Assembly (NCBI GenBank): GCA_938048815.1
Contig: CALIUI010000032.1
Location: forward strand, 1-34,381
Origin: an uncultured Aquificaceae bacterium
GTDB lineage: Bacteria > Aquificota > Aquificia > Aquificales > Aquificaceae
Reading direction: 5' to 3'
Length of the DNA stretch: 34,381 bases
The notes beneath the pieces were generated by a model. It saw only the letters and a program-made list of their open reading frames with translations. It had not been told where the DNA came from and ran no database searches. How positions within the stretch are numbered: the first letter of the stretch is position 1; every line of letters begins with the position of its first letter. This document shows positions 8,291-19,042 of the stretch, piece by piece. A program made the position numbers and the translations under genes.

Positions 8291-8328
8291 AATTTCTCAC
8301 CCAGCATATTGAGGAAGTATTTTAAAAT
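8291..8328 (+). promoter_or_regulatory. Conserved upstream box and -10 of the PilZ gene
   Basis: The box AATTTCTCACCCAGCATAT (8291-8309) is followed by TAAAAT (8323-8328), which lies 6 bp before the ATG at 8335. There is no Shine-Dalgarno, so a leaderless mRNA is predicted. The same box precedes thrC, the inositol synthase gene, the phosphoribosyltransferase gene and the gene at 32792. Confidence 0.45.
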
Positions 8329-8334
8329 TAAACT

Positions 8335-9387
8335 ATGAACTACCAGGGAGGATTTGAAACTTTCAAAGAAGCTACAAGATATATGTTTGAAGCTCCAAGT
8401 TTGCATGATGTACTTTTCATTTTAGTGGGGTTTTTCCTTGTCCTTTTTCTTTTGATGGGGCTACCTTACCTTTGGTCAAAGTATAGAGCAAAGATGAACC
8501 TAAGGAGGGAATTTATTAACTTAGGTAAATCTTATGGACTTGAAGAATCTGAGATCCTTCTGTTGTGGAAGTGTGAAGGTTTTATAAAAGAACCCAACAA
8601 GGTACTACAAAGCAAAGGGGTCTTTGAAAGGTGTGCCAGCAAACTTATAAAGGAAGATGTATCAAGAGCTAATACAATAACACAGATAAGAAAAAAGTTA
8701 AGTTTCGAAAGCCTCCCTTGGTTCCTGCCTCTTACGAGCACAAGGGATATAGAGCTTTATCAAACGGGTTTCATAACCCTTGATAACAAAGCTTACAGCG
8801 CTGCTGTGTGGGATAAAGATGAGGTTGAAATACACATAGCTTTTCTTGATAAGCCGGAAAGAACACCAAAACCAAAGGACAAGGTTAAGTTCTCTTTCCT
8901 TAGAGAAGATGATGGTAGATACTATTTTCAGGGTGAGGTCCTCAGGATTTATGAAGATGGTACAAAGTTTGTCCTTGTTTTACCTCACACAGAAGAACTG
9001 TCAAAGATACAATTAAGGGAAAGTCTAAGATGGAAGGTGAAGATACCGGCAAAGGTATCCTTTTCCAAAGATAAAGGTGAATACACTGTAGACGCTCTTA
9101 TAGAGGATATAAGTCCAAAGGGTGCAAAGGTATGCTTGCCCGGATATATGCAAGCAGAAATTGGAGAAAGTATAGTAGTCCAGTTTGAATTAAAACCTGT
9201 GAGTGTAAAAGCTCTAAGCACGGTAAGAAATGTAAAAGGTGGAACGGATAAAACTTGCTTGGGCGTGAGCTTTGATGATTTAGACCCTTCGATAGAAGAT
9301 CATATAAGAAGGTTTATAATAGAAGAACAAAGAGAAACTCTTAAAGCCTATAAGCTTGGGGAACTTAAAGAAGGTTCCTTTTCTTAA
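8335..9387 (+). CDS. Membrane-anchored PilZ-domain protein, probable c-di-GMP receptor
   Basis: This 350-residue protein has one strong transmembrane helix near residues 26-46, a middle region with a YcgR-N-like beta-rich segment (about 130-220), and a C-terminal PilZ domain (about 224-335). The PilZ domain shows both c-di-GMP contacts: RxxxR as R228-ESL-R232, and DxSxxG as D258-IS-PK-G263. The arrangement resembles flagellar-brake (YcgR-like) proteins, but no flagellar gene is nearby. The type IV pilus motor gene pilT lies in the adjacent converging cluster. Its 3' end overlaps rpsU by 23 bp tail to tail. The start is fixed by the leaderless promoter geometry and absence of a better ATG. Confidence 0.85.
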   Translation: MNYQGGFETFKEATRYMFEAPSLHDVLFILVGFFLVLFLLMGLPYLWSKYRAKMNLRREFINLGKSYGLEESEILLLWKCEGFIKEPNKVLQSKGVFERCASKLIKEDVSRANTITQIRKKLSFESLPWFLPLTSTRDIELYQTGFITLDNKAYSAAVWDKDEVEIHIAFLDKPERTPKPKDKVKFSFLREDDGRYYFQGEVLRIYEDGTKFVLVLPHTEELSKIQLRESLRWKVKIPAKVSFSKDKGEYTVDALIEDISPKGAKVCLPGYMQAEIGESIVVQFELKPVSVKALSTVRNVKGGTDKTCLGVSFDDLDPSIEDHIRRFIIEEQRETLKAYKLGELKEGSFS

Positions 9388-9565
9388 GAGATTTTATCAT
9401 TCTCTTCCTTGCTTGCCTTTCCTTTCTCTTTTTCTTTTCGCTTGGCTTTTCATAAAACTGACGCCTTTTAACCTCTGTGAGTATGCCTTCCCTTTCCACT
9501 ATCCTTTTAAACCTCTTAAAAGCCTTCTCAAAGGACTCATTATCAAAAACTTCCACTATCGCCAC
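9365..9565 (-). CDS. rpsU: 30S ribosomal protein S21
   Basis: This 66-residue basic protein has the S21 pattern: an acidic [15 protein letters not shown] start, [17 protein letters not shown], and a basic tail. It sits at the small-subunit platform near the anti-Shine-Dalgarno region. The ATG at 9565 has its AAGGAGGTG about 15 bp away, which is long. A GTG two codons upstream would be better spaced and would add two residues. The gene ends a minus-strand cluster after lon and overlaps the PilZ gene tail by 23 bp. Confidence 0.93.
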   Translation of the reverse strand: MAIVEVFDNESFEKAFKRFKRIVEREGILTEVKRRQFYEKPSEKKKRKERQARKRMIKSLKKRNLL

Positions 9566-9580
9566 TTACCTTTCACCTCC

Positions 9581-11947
9581 TTAAGTTTTGCTAAAGATTA
9601 TACCAAAAACCTCTTCTAAATGTTCAACAAAATAGAGCTTCATCTGGTCTCTCACATAAAAAGGGAGGTCTTCCATAACCTCTTCTTTGTTCTTAGAGGG
9701 CAGTATTACTTGGTATATACCAGCCCTTTTGGCGGCAAGGATCTTTTCCTTTAGGCCTCCCACGGGTAGCACCCTTCCCCTTAGGGTTATCTCACCTGTC
9801 ATGGCTATGTCTGTTCTTGCCTCTTTTCCTGTAAAAAGGGAAAGGAGGGCTACCGCAAGGGTTATACCCGCAGAGGGTCCATCCTTTGGTACAGCCCCTT
9901 CTGGTACGTGTATATGCACATCCACCTGCGAAAAGACCTCCGGGTCTATGTTATAATCCTCTGCACGAGATTTTATATAGGAAAGGGCCGCTTGGGCGGA
10001 TTCCTTCATAACCTCTCCCAAAGAGCCTGTAAGGATAAGATTTCCCTTTCCTTTGAACTTGGTGGCTTCTATTATCATTATCTCACCGCCCACCTCTGTC
10101 CAAGCGAGCCCAACCGCTATGCCCGCCATGGGCTTTTCTTCTGATACAACATGCCTTTTGGAAACTCCAAGGAGCCCCTTTATATCCTGAGGCTTTATCT
10201 CAAAGGGTGGCTTTTCTCCCTTTAGGCGTTTCAGAGCAAGCTTTCTAAGTATGGAGCTTATCTGCCTTTGAAGGTTTCTTACCCCAGACTCTCTTGTGTA
10301 TCCCCTTATCACCTCAAGGAGGGCATCCTCCTCAAAGATCACCTCTCCTTCCTTAAAGCCATGCTCTGGAAGTAGCTTTGGTAAAAGGTGATTCCTTGCT
10401 ATGAAAACCTTCTCCTCTTCCGAATACCCTGCAAGGTATATAACCTCCATCCTGTCCAATAGGGGCTTTGGTATAGTATCCACACGGTTAGCGGTGCATA
10501 TAAAGAAAACCTCCGAAAGGTCAAAAGGAAGCCCTATGTAAAGGTCTACAAAGCTTTTATTTTGTTCTGGGTCAAGGACTTCAAGAAGGGCGGCGGAGGG
10601 GTCTCCTTGAAAGGAAAGGGAAAGCTTATCTACCTCGTCAAGCACTATAAGGGGGTTTTTTGTGCCCGCTTGCTTTATAGCCTGTATTATCCTGCCGGGC
10701 ATGGCTCCCACGTAGGTTCTTCTGTGTCCCCTTATCTCCGCCTCGTCCCTTATGCCCCCCAAGGATATGCGTACAAAACGCCTGCCAAGGGCTTCTGCAA
10801 TAGACCTTCCCAAGGAAGTCTTTCCCACGCCGGGGGGACCCACAAAGCATAGTATCTGCACCATGCCCCTTTTACCCTTTGTTAGATTTTTGACCGCCAA
10901 ATGTTCCACGATCCTTTCCTTGACCTTTTCCAAGTTGTAATGGTCCCTGTCCAGTATCTCCTTTACCTTGTCTATGTGGTACCTATCCTTGCTGTTTTTG
11001 TTCCATGGTAGTTCAAGGACCCAATCAAGCCAAGTTCTTAGCACTCCAGCCTCTGCAGACTCAGGATGTAGCTTTTCTAACCTTCTTATTTGCTTTTCTA
11101 TTTCTTCCTTGGACTCCTTTGGGATCCTTAGTTTACTTAACTTCTTCTTGTACTCTTCTATCTCTACCTTTCTCTCATCCCCCTCTCCAAGCTCCTCCAG
11201 TATAGCCTTCAGCTGCTGGCGTAAAAAGTATTCCCTCTGTTCCTTTTCAATCCTTTCTTTGGCAACGCCCCTTATTTTACTTTGAACTTCTAAAAGGCTA
11301 ACCTCCTTTTGAAGGAGCTCATGAACTATCTTTAATCTCTCTATGGGGTCAAAGGCTTCCAAGACCTTTTGTGCTTCTGTGGTTTTTATCTCCAAAATAG
11401 AAGCGGTTAAATCCGCCACCTTTCCCGGGTCTTCCAAATCCTTTATTAGCATTACAAGGTCTGGGATAACCTGTTTTCCAAGGGAAAAGGCAGCATCAAG
11501 CTGTTCCTTTATAGACCTTATATAGGCTCTTATCTCCTCCGATAAACTTTCCACGTCCATCTTGGGCTCTTCTATGGGCTCCACAAGGGCGCTAAAGTAT
11601 TCACCTTCTTGTTTATAATCCAAAAGCCTTGCCCTTTTTATGCCCTGTACCAAAAGCTTTAGCCTTCCTTCCTCTATGGATGCAGACCTTATCACATAGG
11701 CTATGGTGCCAATAGAGTAAAGGTCTTCTCTTGTGGGGTTTTCTATATTCTTGTCCTGTTGTAGTACCAGAAAGATAAGCCTATCCCTTTTTAGGGCTTC
11801 TTCTATAGCCCTTATGGAAAAAGTCCTTCCCACAAAGAGGGGAATAACCATGGAGGGAAATACTACAAGGTCTCTAAGGGGCATAAGGGGAACTTCAAAG
11901 GAGTTTGAGGGCACTTCTGGGGTTTTTATAAACTCTTCTGGAAACAT
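9581..11947 (-). CDS. lon: ATP-dependent protease Lon
   Basis: This 788-residue LonA-type protease degrades misfolded and regulatory proteins in the cytoplasm. In order it has an N-terminal substrate-binding domain (about 18-210), a helical linker, an AAA+ domain with Walker A GPPGVGKT (370-377) and Walker B IVLDEVDK, and a C-terminal protease domain. The catalytic Ser692 lies in PKDGPSAG and Lys735 in GGLKEK, the expected 43-residue spacing. The ATG at 11947 has TAGGAGGAA upstream and follows ftsY by 9 bp. Confidence 0.97.
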   Translation of the reverse strand: MFPEEFIKTPEVPSNSFEVPLMPLRDLVVFPSMVIPLFVGRTFSIRAIEEALKRDRLIFLVLQQDKNIENPTREDLYSIGTIAYVIRSASIEEGRLKLLVQGIKRARLLDYKQEGEYFSALVEPIEEPKMDVESLSEEIRAYIRSIKEQLDAAFSLGKQVIPDLVMLIKDLEDPGKVADLTASILEIKTTEAQKVLEAFDPIERLKIVHELLQKEVSLLEVQSKIRGVAKERIEKEQREYFLRQQLKAILEELGEGDERKVEIEEYKKKLSKLRIPKESKEEIEKQIRRLEKLHPESAEAGVLRTWLDWVLELPWNKNSKDRYHIDKVKEILDRDHYNLEKVKERIVEHLAVKNLTKGKRGMVQILCFVGPPGVGKTSLGRSIAEALGRRFVRISLGGIRDEAEIRGHRRTYVGAMPGRIIQAIKQAGTKNPLIVLDEVDKLSLSFQGDPSAALLEVLDPEQNKSFVDLYIGLPFDLSEVFFICTANRVDTIPKPLLDRMEVIYLAGYSEEEKVFIARNHLLPKLLPEHGFKEGEVIFEEDALLEVIRGYTRESGVRNLQRQISSILRKLALKRLKGEKPPFEIKPQDIKGLLGVSKRHVVSEEKPMAGIAVGLAWTEVGGEIMIIEATKFKGKGNLILTGSLGEVMKESAQAALSYIKSRAEDYNIDPEVFSQVDVHIHVPEGAVPKDGPSAGITLAVALLSLFTGKEARTDIAMTGEITLRGRVLPVGGLKEKILAAKRAGIYQVILPSKNKEEVMEDLPFYVRDQMKLYFVEHLEEVFGIIFSKT

Positions 11948-11956
11948 GATTTCCTC

Positions 11957-13330
11957 CTAAGATGCGAGCTCTTCTATAAAGGATTTTGCATCAAAAGGTT
12001 GAATATCCTCTATACCTTCACCTACACCTATAAGCTTTATAGGAATACCAAGCTCTTTACATATGGGCACTACCGCACCGCCCTTGGCAGAACCATCCAG
12101 CTTTGTAAGGATTATACCTGTTATATCAAGGGCTTCTTTGAATACCTTTGCCTGTTGTAAAGAGTTTTGACCTATGGTGGCGTCAAGCACCAAAAGGATC
12201 TCCCTTGGTTCCTCTGGGAAAAACTTCTTTATCACATCCCTTATCTTCCTCAACTCCCTTATCAAGGGCTCCTTTGTATGAAGCCTACCTGCGGTATCTA
12301 TAAGGATCACCTCATAGTTTTCTTCCTTTGCCCTTTGCATGGCTTCATAGACAACAGAAGCTGGGTCTGCTCCTTCGTGCCTTTTTACTATGTCTGCGCC
12401 GCTTCTTTCTGCCCACACTTGAAGCTGTTCTATTGCCGCAGACCTAAAGGTGTCCGCCGCCACCAATAAAGTTCTTTTACCTTCCTTTGTAAATCCATAG
12501 GCAAGCTTACCAATGGTGGTTGTTTTACCAGAGCCGTTCACTCCAAGGAAAAGGTATATGCTTTTACCCTCTTTTGGTTTCCATAGGGATGCTTCACACT
12601 TTACCATTTGGCTTGCAAGGAGCTTTTTAAAGTATTCAAGAAGTTGGTCTGAGGTTTTTAGGTTCCTTCTTATAGCTTCTTTTTTTAGCTCTTCCACAAG
12701 GTAAAGGGCTGTTTTACTTCCAATGTCTGCCCTTATGAGCTTTTCTTCCAACTCCTCAAAGAGCTCTTCGTCTATCTTCCTGTTGGCAAAGATGATTCCA
12801 AACTCTACCGCCTCCTTTGTTTTTTGTAATCCCTTTTTTAACCTTTGGATGAAGCTTTCCTTTTGAGCAAGGCCAAGTTCTTCCTTTATTTTGTTTATTA
12901 TCTCTTCTATTTCCTGTCTTTTTATAGAAGGGGCAAGCTTTAAAGACCTTTCAAGTAGTTCAAGGGCTTCTTGGGGCTTTTTTGCCTGCCAAAGCAATGA
13001 CCCTGCCTTTTTAAGACTTTCCCAATCTCCAAGCTTGGCGTATTCCTTAGAAGCCTTCTCAAGCTCGCCTACTCTTTCGTATATAAGAGCTTTTTCCTTT
13101 GCGGTGGCAAGGTTTGGATCGTAATGCTCTATCAACTGATAAGCATAGTAGTATTTGCCCTCCCCCATATAAAGTTTGAAAAGGATAGGTCTTAGCTCCT
13201 CTCTGTCTTTGAACCTTTCAAGGATCTCTATTGCCTTTTCCTTCTTTCCCTTTTCTATAAGGCTTAGTATGGCTTCTTTGCTACCTTCTTCCGCCTTTTT
13301 TTCCTCTTGGGACTTTCTCCAGAAAAACAT
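11957..13330 (-). CDS. ftsY: Signal recognition particle receptor FtsY with helical-repeat N-terminus
   Basis: FtsY is the SRP receptor GTPase that docks ribosome-nascent chain complexes at the membrane. The NG domain spans about residues 155-457, with G1 GVNGSGKT (263-270), DTFRSAAIEQL, DTAGRLHTK (345-353) and TKLDGSAKGG (409-418). The N-terminal ~150 residues are unusual. In place of a disordered acidic domain there are amphipathic helix pairs spaced like TPR or related helical repeats (for example KEKAIEILERF, ELEKASKEYAKLGDW and KPQEALELLERSLKLAP). A TAAAAT lies 9 bp before the ATG with no Shine-Dalgarno, so a separate near-leaderless promoter is possible. Confidence 0.95.
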   Translation of the reverse strand: MFFWRKSQEEKKAEEGSKEAILSLIEKGKKEKAIEILERFKDREELRPILFKLYMGEGKYYYAYQLIEHYDPNLATAKEKALIYERVGELEKASKEYAKLGDWESLKKAGSLLWQAKKPQEALELLERSLKLAPSIKRQEIEEIINKIKEELGLAQKESFIQRLKKGLQKTKEAVEFGIIFANRKIDEELFEELEEKLIRADIGSKTALYLVEELKKEAIRRNLKTSDQLLEYFKKLLASQMVKCEASLWKPKEGKSIYLFLGVNGSGKTTTIGKLAYGFTKEGKRTLLVAADTFRSAAIEQLQVWAERSGADIVKRHEGADPASVVYEAMQRAKEENYEVILIDTAGRLHTKEPLIRELRKIRDVIKKFFPEEPREILLVLDATIGQNSLQQAKVFKEALDITGIILTKLDGSAKGGAVVPICKELGIPIKLIGVGEGIEDIQPFDAKSFIEELAS

Positions 13331-13339
13331 AGGATTAAT

Positions 13340-13345
13340 ATTTTA
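13340..13345 (-). promoter_or_regulatory. Candidate -10 for ftsY
   Basis: On the minus strand TAAAAT precedes the ftsY ATG (13330) by 9 bp, within the only sizeable gap (62 bp) of this gene cluster. Predicted leader length is about 3 bases. No convincing -35 is seen at 17 bp; TTGGAT occurs at 15 bp spacing. Confidence 0.35.
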
Positions 13346-13392
13346 ATGCCTTTTTGGGAAATCCAATCGGTGTAGGCTTATGGATCTGTACC

Positions 13393-14040
13393 TTACTCCC
13401 TTGCCTTAACCAAGGAGATGACCCTTTCTACAACTTCCTCTACGGTTAGCCCTGTGGTATCTATTATTACTGCGTCCTCCGCAGGCTTGAAGGGGTATTG
13501 AGGCCTGTTTTTATCCCTTTCATCCCTCTCCACTATGGCTTTTAGAATATCCTCGTAATCAGCAGATATACCTTCCACCCTTAGCTGGTTATACCTTCTT
13601 TTTGCCCTCTCTTCCGCAGACGCTGTTAAAAATACCTTCAGCTCTGCTTCTGGGAATATATGGGTTCCCGCATCTCTGCCTTCCGCAACCACCTGTTTAT
13701 CGCCTACCAAATTTCTAAAGAATTGGTTTATCTTTTCTCTGAGGGTAGGAAGCTGTGCTATCTGAGAAGCCTTTTGACCTACCACCTCGGAGATCAAGTT
13801 TTGGCTTATGTTTTCACCTTTATAGAATATCTCTGTGGAGGAGATGTCTGCTTTCACTTCAAGGGGCTTTTCAAAAACTTGAAAGATCTCCTCTTCCGAT
13901 AGTTCTTCAAGAATGCTTACATAGGCAAAAGCTCTGTAAACCAAACCTGTGTTTAGGTAAGGAACGCCAAGTTTTTTAGAGACCTCCTTGGCAACGGTAC
14001 TTTTGCCGCTGCCCGCAGGGCCATCTATGGTTATCTTCAT
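13393..14040 (-). CDS. cmk: Cytidylate kinase
   Basis: This enzyme phosphorylates CMP and dCMP to the diphosphates. It is 215 residues from the ATG at 14040, which overlaps the pilT stop as TGATG, indicating translational coupling. A TTG one codon upstream is a less likely start. Motifs are the P-loop DGPAGSGKSTVAKEV, YLNTGLVYRAFA (usually YLDTGAMYRA; Asn replaces Asp here) and VAEGRDAGTHIFPEA, with the late RDxRD-like region as ERDERDKNR. It is typical in length and domain order. Confidence 0.94.
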   Translation of the reverse strand: MKITIDGPAGSGKSTVAKEVSKKLGVPYLNTGLVYRAFAYVSILEELSEEEIFQVFEKPLEVKADISSTEIFYKGENISQNLISEVVGQKASQIAQLPTLREKINQFFRNLVGDKQVVAEGRDAGTHIFPEAELKVFLTASAEERAKRRYNQLRVEGISADYEDILKAIVERDERDKNRPQYPFKPAEDAVIIDTTGLTVEEVVERVISLVKARE

Positions 14041-15134
14041 CAAAAACTCCTACCACCCGTTGTAATACCTTTTAGCTTTAGCTCCAAGTCTGTAGGCTTA
14101 TTTGCATACATGAGGGCTACATTGTAGTCTATTAGCTTTTTCCTGCATAACTCCTCCAGGTGTTGGTCAAAGGTTTGCGTTCCATAAATGGACTTTCCTT
14201 TCTCAAGAAGCATGGGTATTTCATCGAACTTTGTAGTATCTATGATGGCTTCTTTTATGGAGGCTGTGTTTATCAAAATTTCAACGGCGGGGACTATGCC
14301 CGAGCCATCCGCCTTTGGAAGAAGCCTTTGAGAGAATATAGCCACCAAAGTTTCCGCCAACTGCATCCTTATCTGTTCTCTAACCTCCAAGTTAAACATA
14401 CCTATAAACCTGTTTATGGTCTCCTTTGCGTCAAGGGTGTGAAGGGTGGACATAACAAGGTGTCCCGTCTCTGCCGCCTGAAGGGCTATATGGGCAGTTT
14501 CTGGGTCTCTTATCTCGCCAACCATTATGATATCTGGGTCTTCTCTTAGGGCTGCGCGTAATCCTCTTGCAAAGGAGGATGTATCCATACCAACCTCACG
14601 CTGGGCTATGTAGCATTTATCGTCCTTAAAAAGGTATTCTATGGGATCTTCTATGGTGATTATCACATCCTCTCTCGTTGAGTTTATTATGTTTATAAGG
14701 GATGCAAGGGTTGTAGATTTTCCAGAGCCCGTTGGACCCGTTACCAATATTAGTCCTTTAGTATTTTCAAGTACCACTTTTTTCATAACCTGCGGAAGCC
14801 CAAGGCTCTCAAAGGGTGGTATGTTGAAGGGAATAGTTCTAAAGGCAATACCTATGCTTGTTCTCTGTTTATAAATGTTAACACGAAAACGGGCAACGCC
14901 CGGTAAAGAGTAAGAAATATCCGTTTCTCCAAGCTCCTCAAACTCTGCCATCTTTTTCTTGTTTTTCTCAAGTATTTCGTTCACTACAAGTTCCATAGCT
15001 TTTTCGTCCAACGCCTGAAAATCTGCAAGCCTTTGAAGCTTCTTCTTTACCCTGATCACTGGAAAGCTTCCCGTCTTTAAATGAATATCGGAAGCACCAA
15101 GCTCTATTGCCTTTTTAAGTATCAACTGTAGCAA
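14040..15134 (-). CDS. pilT: Type IV pilus retraction ATPase PilT
   Basis: PilT is a hexameric ATPase that depolymerises type IV pili, driving twitching and DNA uptake. The 364-residue protein has an N-terminal PAS-like domain with ASDIHLKTG, Walker A GPTGSGKS (133-140), Asp box, Walker [15 protein letters not shown] (201-214) and His box [10 protein letters not shown]. The likely start is TTG at 15134, since GGGAGGTGG ends about 6 bp upstream. The gene therefore overlaps the 3' end of recA by 20 bp. No other pilus gene is in the window. Confidence 0.94.
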   Translation of the reverse strand: MLQLILKKAIELGASDIHLKTGSFPVIRVKKKLQRLADFQALDEKAMELVVNEILEKNKKKMAEFEELGETDISYSLPGVARFRVNIYKQRTSIGIAFRTIPFNIPPFESLGLPQVMKKVVLENTKGLILVTGPTGSGKSTTLASLINIINSTREDVIITIEDPIEYLFKDDKCYIAQREVGMDTSSFARGLRAALREDPDIIMVGEIRDPETAHIALQAAETGHLVMSTLHTLDAKETINRFIGMFNLEVREQIRMQLAETLVAIFSQRLLPKADGSGIVPAVEILINTASIKEAIIDTTKFDEIPMLLEKGKSIYGTQTFDQHLEELCRKKLIDYNVALMYANKPTDLELKLKGITTGGRSF

Positions 15135-16125
15135 GGCCAGCCACCTCCCTTACTTTGTTTTCAATTTCCTTTGCCAACTCTGGATTGTCCATAAGAAACT
15201 TCTTTGCCTGCTCTTTACCCTGTCCAAGCCTTATATCTCCATAGCTGTACCAAGCTCCGCTCTTGTTTATTACCTTTAACTCGCTTGCCACATCTATAAG
15301 GTCGCAGAGCTTGCATATACCCTCTCCATACAGTACATCAAACTCCGCCTCTTGGAAGGGTGGAGCAAGCTTATTCTTTACCACCTTTACCCTTACCCTA
15401 TTGCCCGTCTTTTCCCCACTGTCTTTTACCTCTCCTACACGCCTTACATCCAACCTCATGTCCGCAAAGAACTTAAGAGCCCTACCGCCGGGTGTCGTTT
15501 CTGGATTTCCAAACATAACACCTATCTTTTCCCTAAGCTGGTTTATAAAGATTATGGCGGTGTTTGCTTTATGAGCCATCCCCTTTAGCTTCCTCAGAGC
15601 CTGAGACATAAGCCTTGCCTGCTTGCCCACATGAGCTTCTCCTATCTCCCCCTCTAATTCATCCTTTGGCACAAGGGCAGCAACAGAGTCTATCACTATC
15701 ACATCCACCGCATTACTGGCTATAAGGCTTTCTGCTATTTCTAAAGCTTGTTCTCCATAATCGGGCTGGGATATGTAAAGGTTTTCTGTATCCACACCTA
15801 TTTTTTCTGCATACTTGGGGTCAAGGGCATGTTCTGCGTCTATGAAAACGGCAACGCCGCCTCTCTTTTGAGCCTGCGCTATTATGTGAAGGGCAAGTGT
15901 GGTTTTGCCGGAAGACTCCGGACCAAAGATCTCAATTACCCTACCCTTTGGCATTCCTCCTATGCCCGTGGCTATGTCCAAAGCCAAAGACCCTGTGGGG
16001 ATAACATCCACCTTTACCTTTTCTGCGTTTTTTAGGGGCATTATAGAGCCTTTACCAAAGCGTCTTTCTATGCTTGTTAAAGCGCTTTCAAGGGCTTTCC
16101 TCTTTTCAAAGGTTTCCTTTTCCAT
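15115..16125 (-). CDS. recA: Recombinase RecA
   Basis: RecA catalyses homologous strand exchange. The 336-residue protein has Walker A GPESSGKT (68-75), the L1 region, [20 protein letters not shown] (L2) and the C-terminal domain. The tail is short and not strongly acidic. No LexA-like operator was recognised upstream. It begins 3 bp after the gatC stop, so it is probably transcribed from the gatC promoter. Its 3' end overlaps pilT. Confidence 0.97.
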   Translation of the reverse strand: MEKETFEKRKALESALTSIERRFGKGSIMPLKNAEKVKVDVIPTGSLALDIATGIGGMPKGRVIEIFGPESSGKTTLALHIIAQAQKRGGVAVFIDAEHALDPKYAEKIGVDTENLYISQPDYGEQALEIAESLIASNAVDVIVIDSVAALVPKDELEGEIGEAHVGKQARLMSQALRKLKGMAHKANTAIIFINQLREKIGVMFGNPETTPGGRALKFFADMRLDVRRVGEVKDSGEKTGNRVRVKVVKNKLAPPFQEAEFDVLYGEGICKLCDLIDVASELKVINKSGAWYSYGDIRLGQGKEQAKKFLMDNPELAKEIENKVREVAGLATVDT

Positions 16126-16128
16126 GGT

Positions 16129-16401
16129 TTAATATTCTACCACTCTTGGTACTACAAAAAAGTTTCCCTCGCCATCGGGTGCCTGCTTAAGTATCAAGGT
16201 AGGATCAAAGTTCCTTACAGGGTCGTCTTCCCTCATGGGAGTTTCCTCAAAGGTTGGAGTGTAGGGTTCTACCCCTTCTGTCCTTACCCCTTGGAGTTGT
16301 TCCACAAAGGATAGTATGCTTTGAAACTGCCTTTCAAAGTATTCCTTTTCTTCCTCCGTTAGTCTTATACGTGCTAACTGGGCTACTTTTTCTATCTTCA
16401 T
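16129..16401 (-). CDS. gatC: Asp-tRNA(Asn)/Glu-tRNA(Gln) amidotransferase subunit C
   Basis: GatC stabilises the GatCAB complex that converts mischarged Glu-tRNA(Gln) or Asp-tRNA(Asn) to the correct form. The 90-residue protein begins MKIEKVAQLARIRLTEEE and ends with PMREDDPV and FFVVPRVVEY, all characteristic. The frame is open 13 codons further upstream, but the ATG at 16401 fits the family start. On the minus strand TATATT (16416-16411) and TATAAT (16410-16405) lie immediately upstream, so a leaderless or near-leaderless transcript is likely. gatA and gatB are not in the window. Confidence 0.92.
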   Translation of the reverse strand: MKIEKVAQLARIRLTEEEKEYFERQFQSILSFVEQLQGVRTEGVEPYTPTFEETPMREDDPVRNFDPTLILKQAPDGEGNFFVVPRVVEY

Positions 16402-16445
16402 AGAATTATAAATATAATATCTCTGGCAAAAAAAATTCATATTTT

Positions 16446-16488
16446 GTAGGGGTGTATGGGATACGCCGGGGCAATCGGTGAATTGCCC
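16446..16488. repeat. Paired intergenic hairpins
   Basis: Two adjacent palindromes lie between the divergent gatC and metE. The first is GGTGTAT-GGG-ATACGCC (16451-16467). The second is GGGCAAT-CGGTGA-ATTGCCC (16469-16488), a perfect 7 bp stem. The same two modules occur near 23184-23271 and, in part, near 501-521. Confidence 0.6.
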
Positions 16489-16498
16489 TTACTTACAC

Positions 16499-16571
16499 AA
16501 AGAATTCAAAATTCCGGTATTTCAGGCTTCCGGCCTGTCTTTTATAAGGATGCCTGCGCTACCAAATAAAA
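16499..16571 (+). repeat. REP-like double-hairpin element, copy A (shortened)
   Basis: It contains GGTAT...CAGGCTTCCGGCCTG...ATGCCTGCGCTACC. The left arm of the second hairpin (about CGCAGGC) is missing compared with the copies at 25455 and 27968. The first hairpin keeps its stem despite an A-to-G change, through a T-G pair. Together with the following ~190 bp, in which no gene is seen, it fills the gap before metE. Confidence 0.65.
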
Positions 16572-16722
16572 AAGGTATATTCTCGGCTCACAGACCTGCT
16601 GACTGGCTTCTTAGATATGAATGCAAAGTGTTTTTCCAAAGCTCCTTTTACGTACTTATTTACCAAAGCCATTTCCCCGTACTAAGAAACAAAATAAGGG
16701 TGCCTTTATTCCATATTTGGTT

Positions 16723-16728
16723 TATAAT
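16723..16728 (+). promoter_or_regulatory. Candidate -10 for metE
   Basis: TATAAT lies 37 bp before the metE ATG, leaving a leader of about 30 bases that contains the Shine-Dalgarno AGGAGGT (16752-16758). No clear -35 was found, and no SAM, cobalamin or T-box riboswitch pattern was recognised in this short leader. Confidence 0.4.
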
Positions 16729-16765
16729 TTATACCCTAACCTGAAGTATCTTAGGAGGTAAAGCT

Positions 16766-19042
16766 ATGAAAACCTTAGCTTATGGCTTTCCCAAGCTGGG
16801 AGAGAAAAGGGAGTTTAAAAGTCTTTTGGAGGACTTCTGGAAAGGCAAAATAAGCGAGAAAGATTTTATAGATGGAATGAACTCCCTAAGGGTTTGGATG
16901 GCGAGCCTTTACAGTGGGTATGTAGACCTTTTTCCATCGGGAGACCTTTCCTACTACGACTTTATGTTGGACACTGCCATAAGCCTTGGAGCTATACCAA
17001 AAAGGTTTGGTGATTACAAGGGCTTGGAAACCTATTTTCAAATGGCAAGGGGTGCCCAGGCTTTGGAGATGACCAAATACTTCAACACCAACTACCACTA
17101 CCTGGTACCAGAGTTAGAGGGAAAAGATTTTAGACTCTTTAAAAATATACCCCTTGAGGAATACAAAATACTAAAGGAAAAGGGCTACAATCCTATTCCC
17201 AAGATAATAGCTCCTTATACTTTCCTTAAACTTTCAAAGGTTCTTAAAAAATCTCCCACATCACCAATCCCTCTGTATGAGCTTTCAAAGATAGAAAGTC
17301 AAAAGGATATGGAGGATTATCTTGATGCTATATTCCCCGCCTATGAGGAAATTTTAAAAGACCTTGCTTCTAAGGGTGTATCTCAGGTTCTTATGGAAGA
17401 CCCTGCCCTATGCCTTGATATGGAGGATTGGGAGTGGGACCTTGTGGAAGAAGTTTATGGATGCCTCAGTAAGCATGTGGATATATACCTTATTACCTAT
17501 TACGACAGCGTTTCCAACTATAAAAGATTTGTAGAGCTTCCTGTAAAAGCCTTGGGCTTGGACCTTGTATCCAACAGAGAAAACATCCAAAACATAAGAG
17601 AGCATGGCTCTCCAGAGGACAAAATTCTTATAGCGGGCATCATCAACGGAAGAAACGTATGGAGGGCTAACCTTAAAGAAAAGCTAAACCTGGTTGAAGA
17701 GCTTTACAAGATAAATAAAAATTTAATAATCTCCAACTCATGTCCCCTCTTCCACCTGCCCGTAAGCGTGGAGCCCGAGGATAGCTTGCCAGAAGGACTT
17801 AAAGAAAGGTTATCCTTTGCAAAGGAAAAATTAAGGGAATTGCAAACTTTAAAGTTAGCCTTTGAGGGTGATAGCCAAGCCCTTAAAGAGGTGGAACTCT
17901 CCGAAAGGGTTGCCCTTACAGGTGTTGGTGTAAAGGAAGATATAAGGAAAAGGATAGCCTCTTTGAAAGAAAAGGACTTTCAGAGGGAAAAGCCCTACGC
18001 AGAAAGAATTCTGATACAGCAAGAGATTTTAAAGCTTCCTCTTTTGCCAACCACCACCATAGGCTCTTTTCCTCAAACAGAAGAGGTTAGAAAAACAAGG
18101 ACAGCTTACAACACGGGCAAGATATCGGAAAAGGAGTACAAGGATTTTATCAGAAAACAGATAGAACATGTTATAAGGGTTCAAGAGGAGATAGGCTTGG
18201 ATGTTTTGGTTCATGGTGAGTTTGAAAGGACAGATATGGTGGAGTTTTTTGCCCAGAAGATGGAAGGTATAGCTACCACAAAGCATGGATGGGTACTCTC
18301 TTATGGTTCAAGGGTCTACAGGCCGCCTATCATATACGGAGATGTTCATAGACCAAAGCCTATGACGGTGGAAGAAATAGCCTACGCCCAATCTTTGACA
18401 GATAAACCTGTAAAGGGCATGCTTACAGGTCCTGTGACCATTCTTAATTGGAGCTACTACCGAGAAGATATACCAAAGCATGAGATAGCTTATCAGATAG
18501 CCTTGGCTCTTTTGGAGGAGATAAAGGACTTGGAAAAGGCCGGCATAAAGATAATACAGATAGATGAACCAGCTTTTAGAGAAGGTGCTCCTCTCAAAAG
18601 AAGAGATTGGAAAGAGTACTTTGATTGGGCAGTAAAGGCTTTTAGGTTGTGTTCAAAGGCAGAGCCTCAAACTCAAATCCACACCCACATGTGCTACAGT
18701 GAGTTTAACGAGGTAATTGAGTACATATATAAGATGGACTTTGACGTAATATCCATAGAAGCTTCTCGTAGCAAAGGGGAGATAATCTCCGCCTTTGAAG
18801 CCTTTAAGGATTGGGACAGACAGATAGGTATAGGAGTCTATGATATTCACTCTCCTGCCGTACCTACCAAAGAACAGATCAGGTCTGTATTGGAAAGGTC
18901 TATGAAGGTGCTTCCTGTGGAGCTTCTTTGGGTTAATCCCGATTGCGGCCTAAAAACAAGAAGGTGGGAAGAGGTAGTGCCCTCCCTTAAAAACATGGTG
19001 GAGGTCGCAAAGGAGCTTAGGAAGGAGCTTGTAAGAACATGA
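16766..19042 (+). CDS. metE: Cobalamin-independent methionine synthase
   Basis: MetE transfers a methyl group from methyltetrahydropteroyl-triglutamate to homocysteine in the last step of methionine synthesis. At 758 residues it has the normal two-barrel length. Motifs in the C-terminal catalytic half are [24 protein letters not shown] and the zinc ligands His/Cys in HTHMCYSEF, Glu in ISIEASRS and Cys in [17 protein letters not shown] precedes the ATG. The stop overlaps the tkt start (ATGA), which suggests coupled translation. Confidence 0.96.
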   Translation: MKTLAYGFPKLGEKREFKSLLEDFWKGKISEKDFIDGMNSLRVWMASLYSGYVDLFPSGDLSYYDFMLDTAISLGAIPKRFGDYKGLETYFQMARGAQALEMTKYFNTNYHYLVPELEGKDFRLFKNIPLEEYKILKEKGYNPIPKIIAPYTFLKLSKVLKKSPTSPIPLYELSKIESQKDMEDYLDAIFPAYEEILKDLASKGVSQVLMEDPALCLDMEDWEWDLVEEVYGCLSKHVDIYLITYYDSVSNYKRFVELPVKALGLDLVSNRENIQNIREHGSPEDKILIAGIINGRNVWRANLKEKLNLVEELYKINKNLIISNSCPLFHLPVSVEPEDSLPEGLKERLSFAKEKLRELQTLKLAFEGDSQALKEVELSERVALTGVGVKEDIRKRIASLKEKDFQREKPYAERILIQQEILKLPLLPTTTIGSFPQTEEVRKTRTAYNTGKISEKEYKDFIRKQIEHVIRVQEEIGLDVLVHGEFERTDMVEFFAQKMEGIATTKHGWVLSYGSRVYRPPIIYGDVHRPKPMTVEEIAYAQSLTDKPVKGMLTGPVTILNWSYYREDIPKHEIAYQIALALLEEIKDLEKAGIKIIQIDEPAFREGAPLKRRDWKEYFDWAVKAFRLCSKAEPQTQIHTHMCYSEFNEVIEYIYKMDFDVISIEASRSKGEIISAFEAFKDWDRQIGIGVYDIHSPAVPTKEQIRSVLERSMKVLPVELLWVNPDCGLKTRRWEEVVPSLKNMVEVAKELRKELVRT

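Noticed and set aside
16646-16676. Possible further IS5-like right end (ACCAAAGCC) upstream of metE
   Set aside because: Only nine bases match strictly and no transposase remnant or partner end is nearby.
16558-16765. Riboswitch controlling metE
   Set aside because: No conserved SAM, SAH, cobalamin or T-box core could be recognised, and the predicted leader is only about 30 bases.
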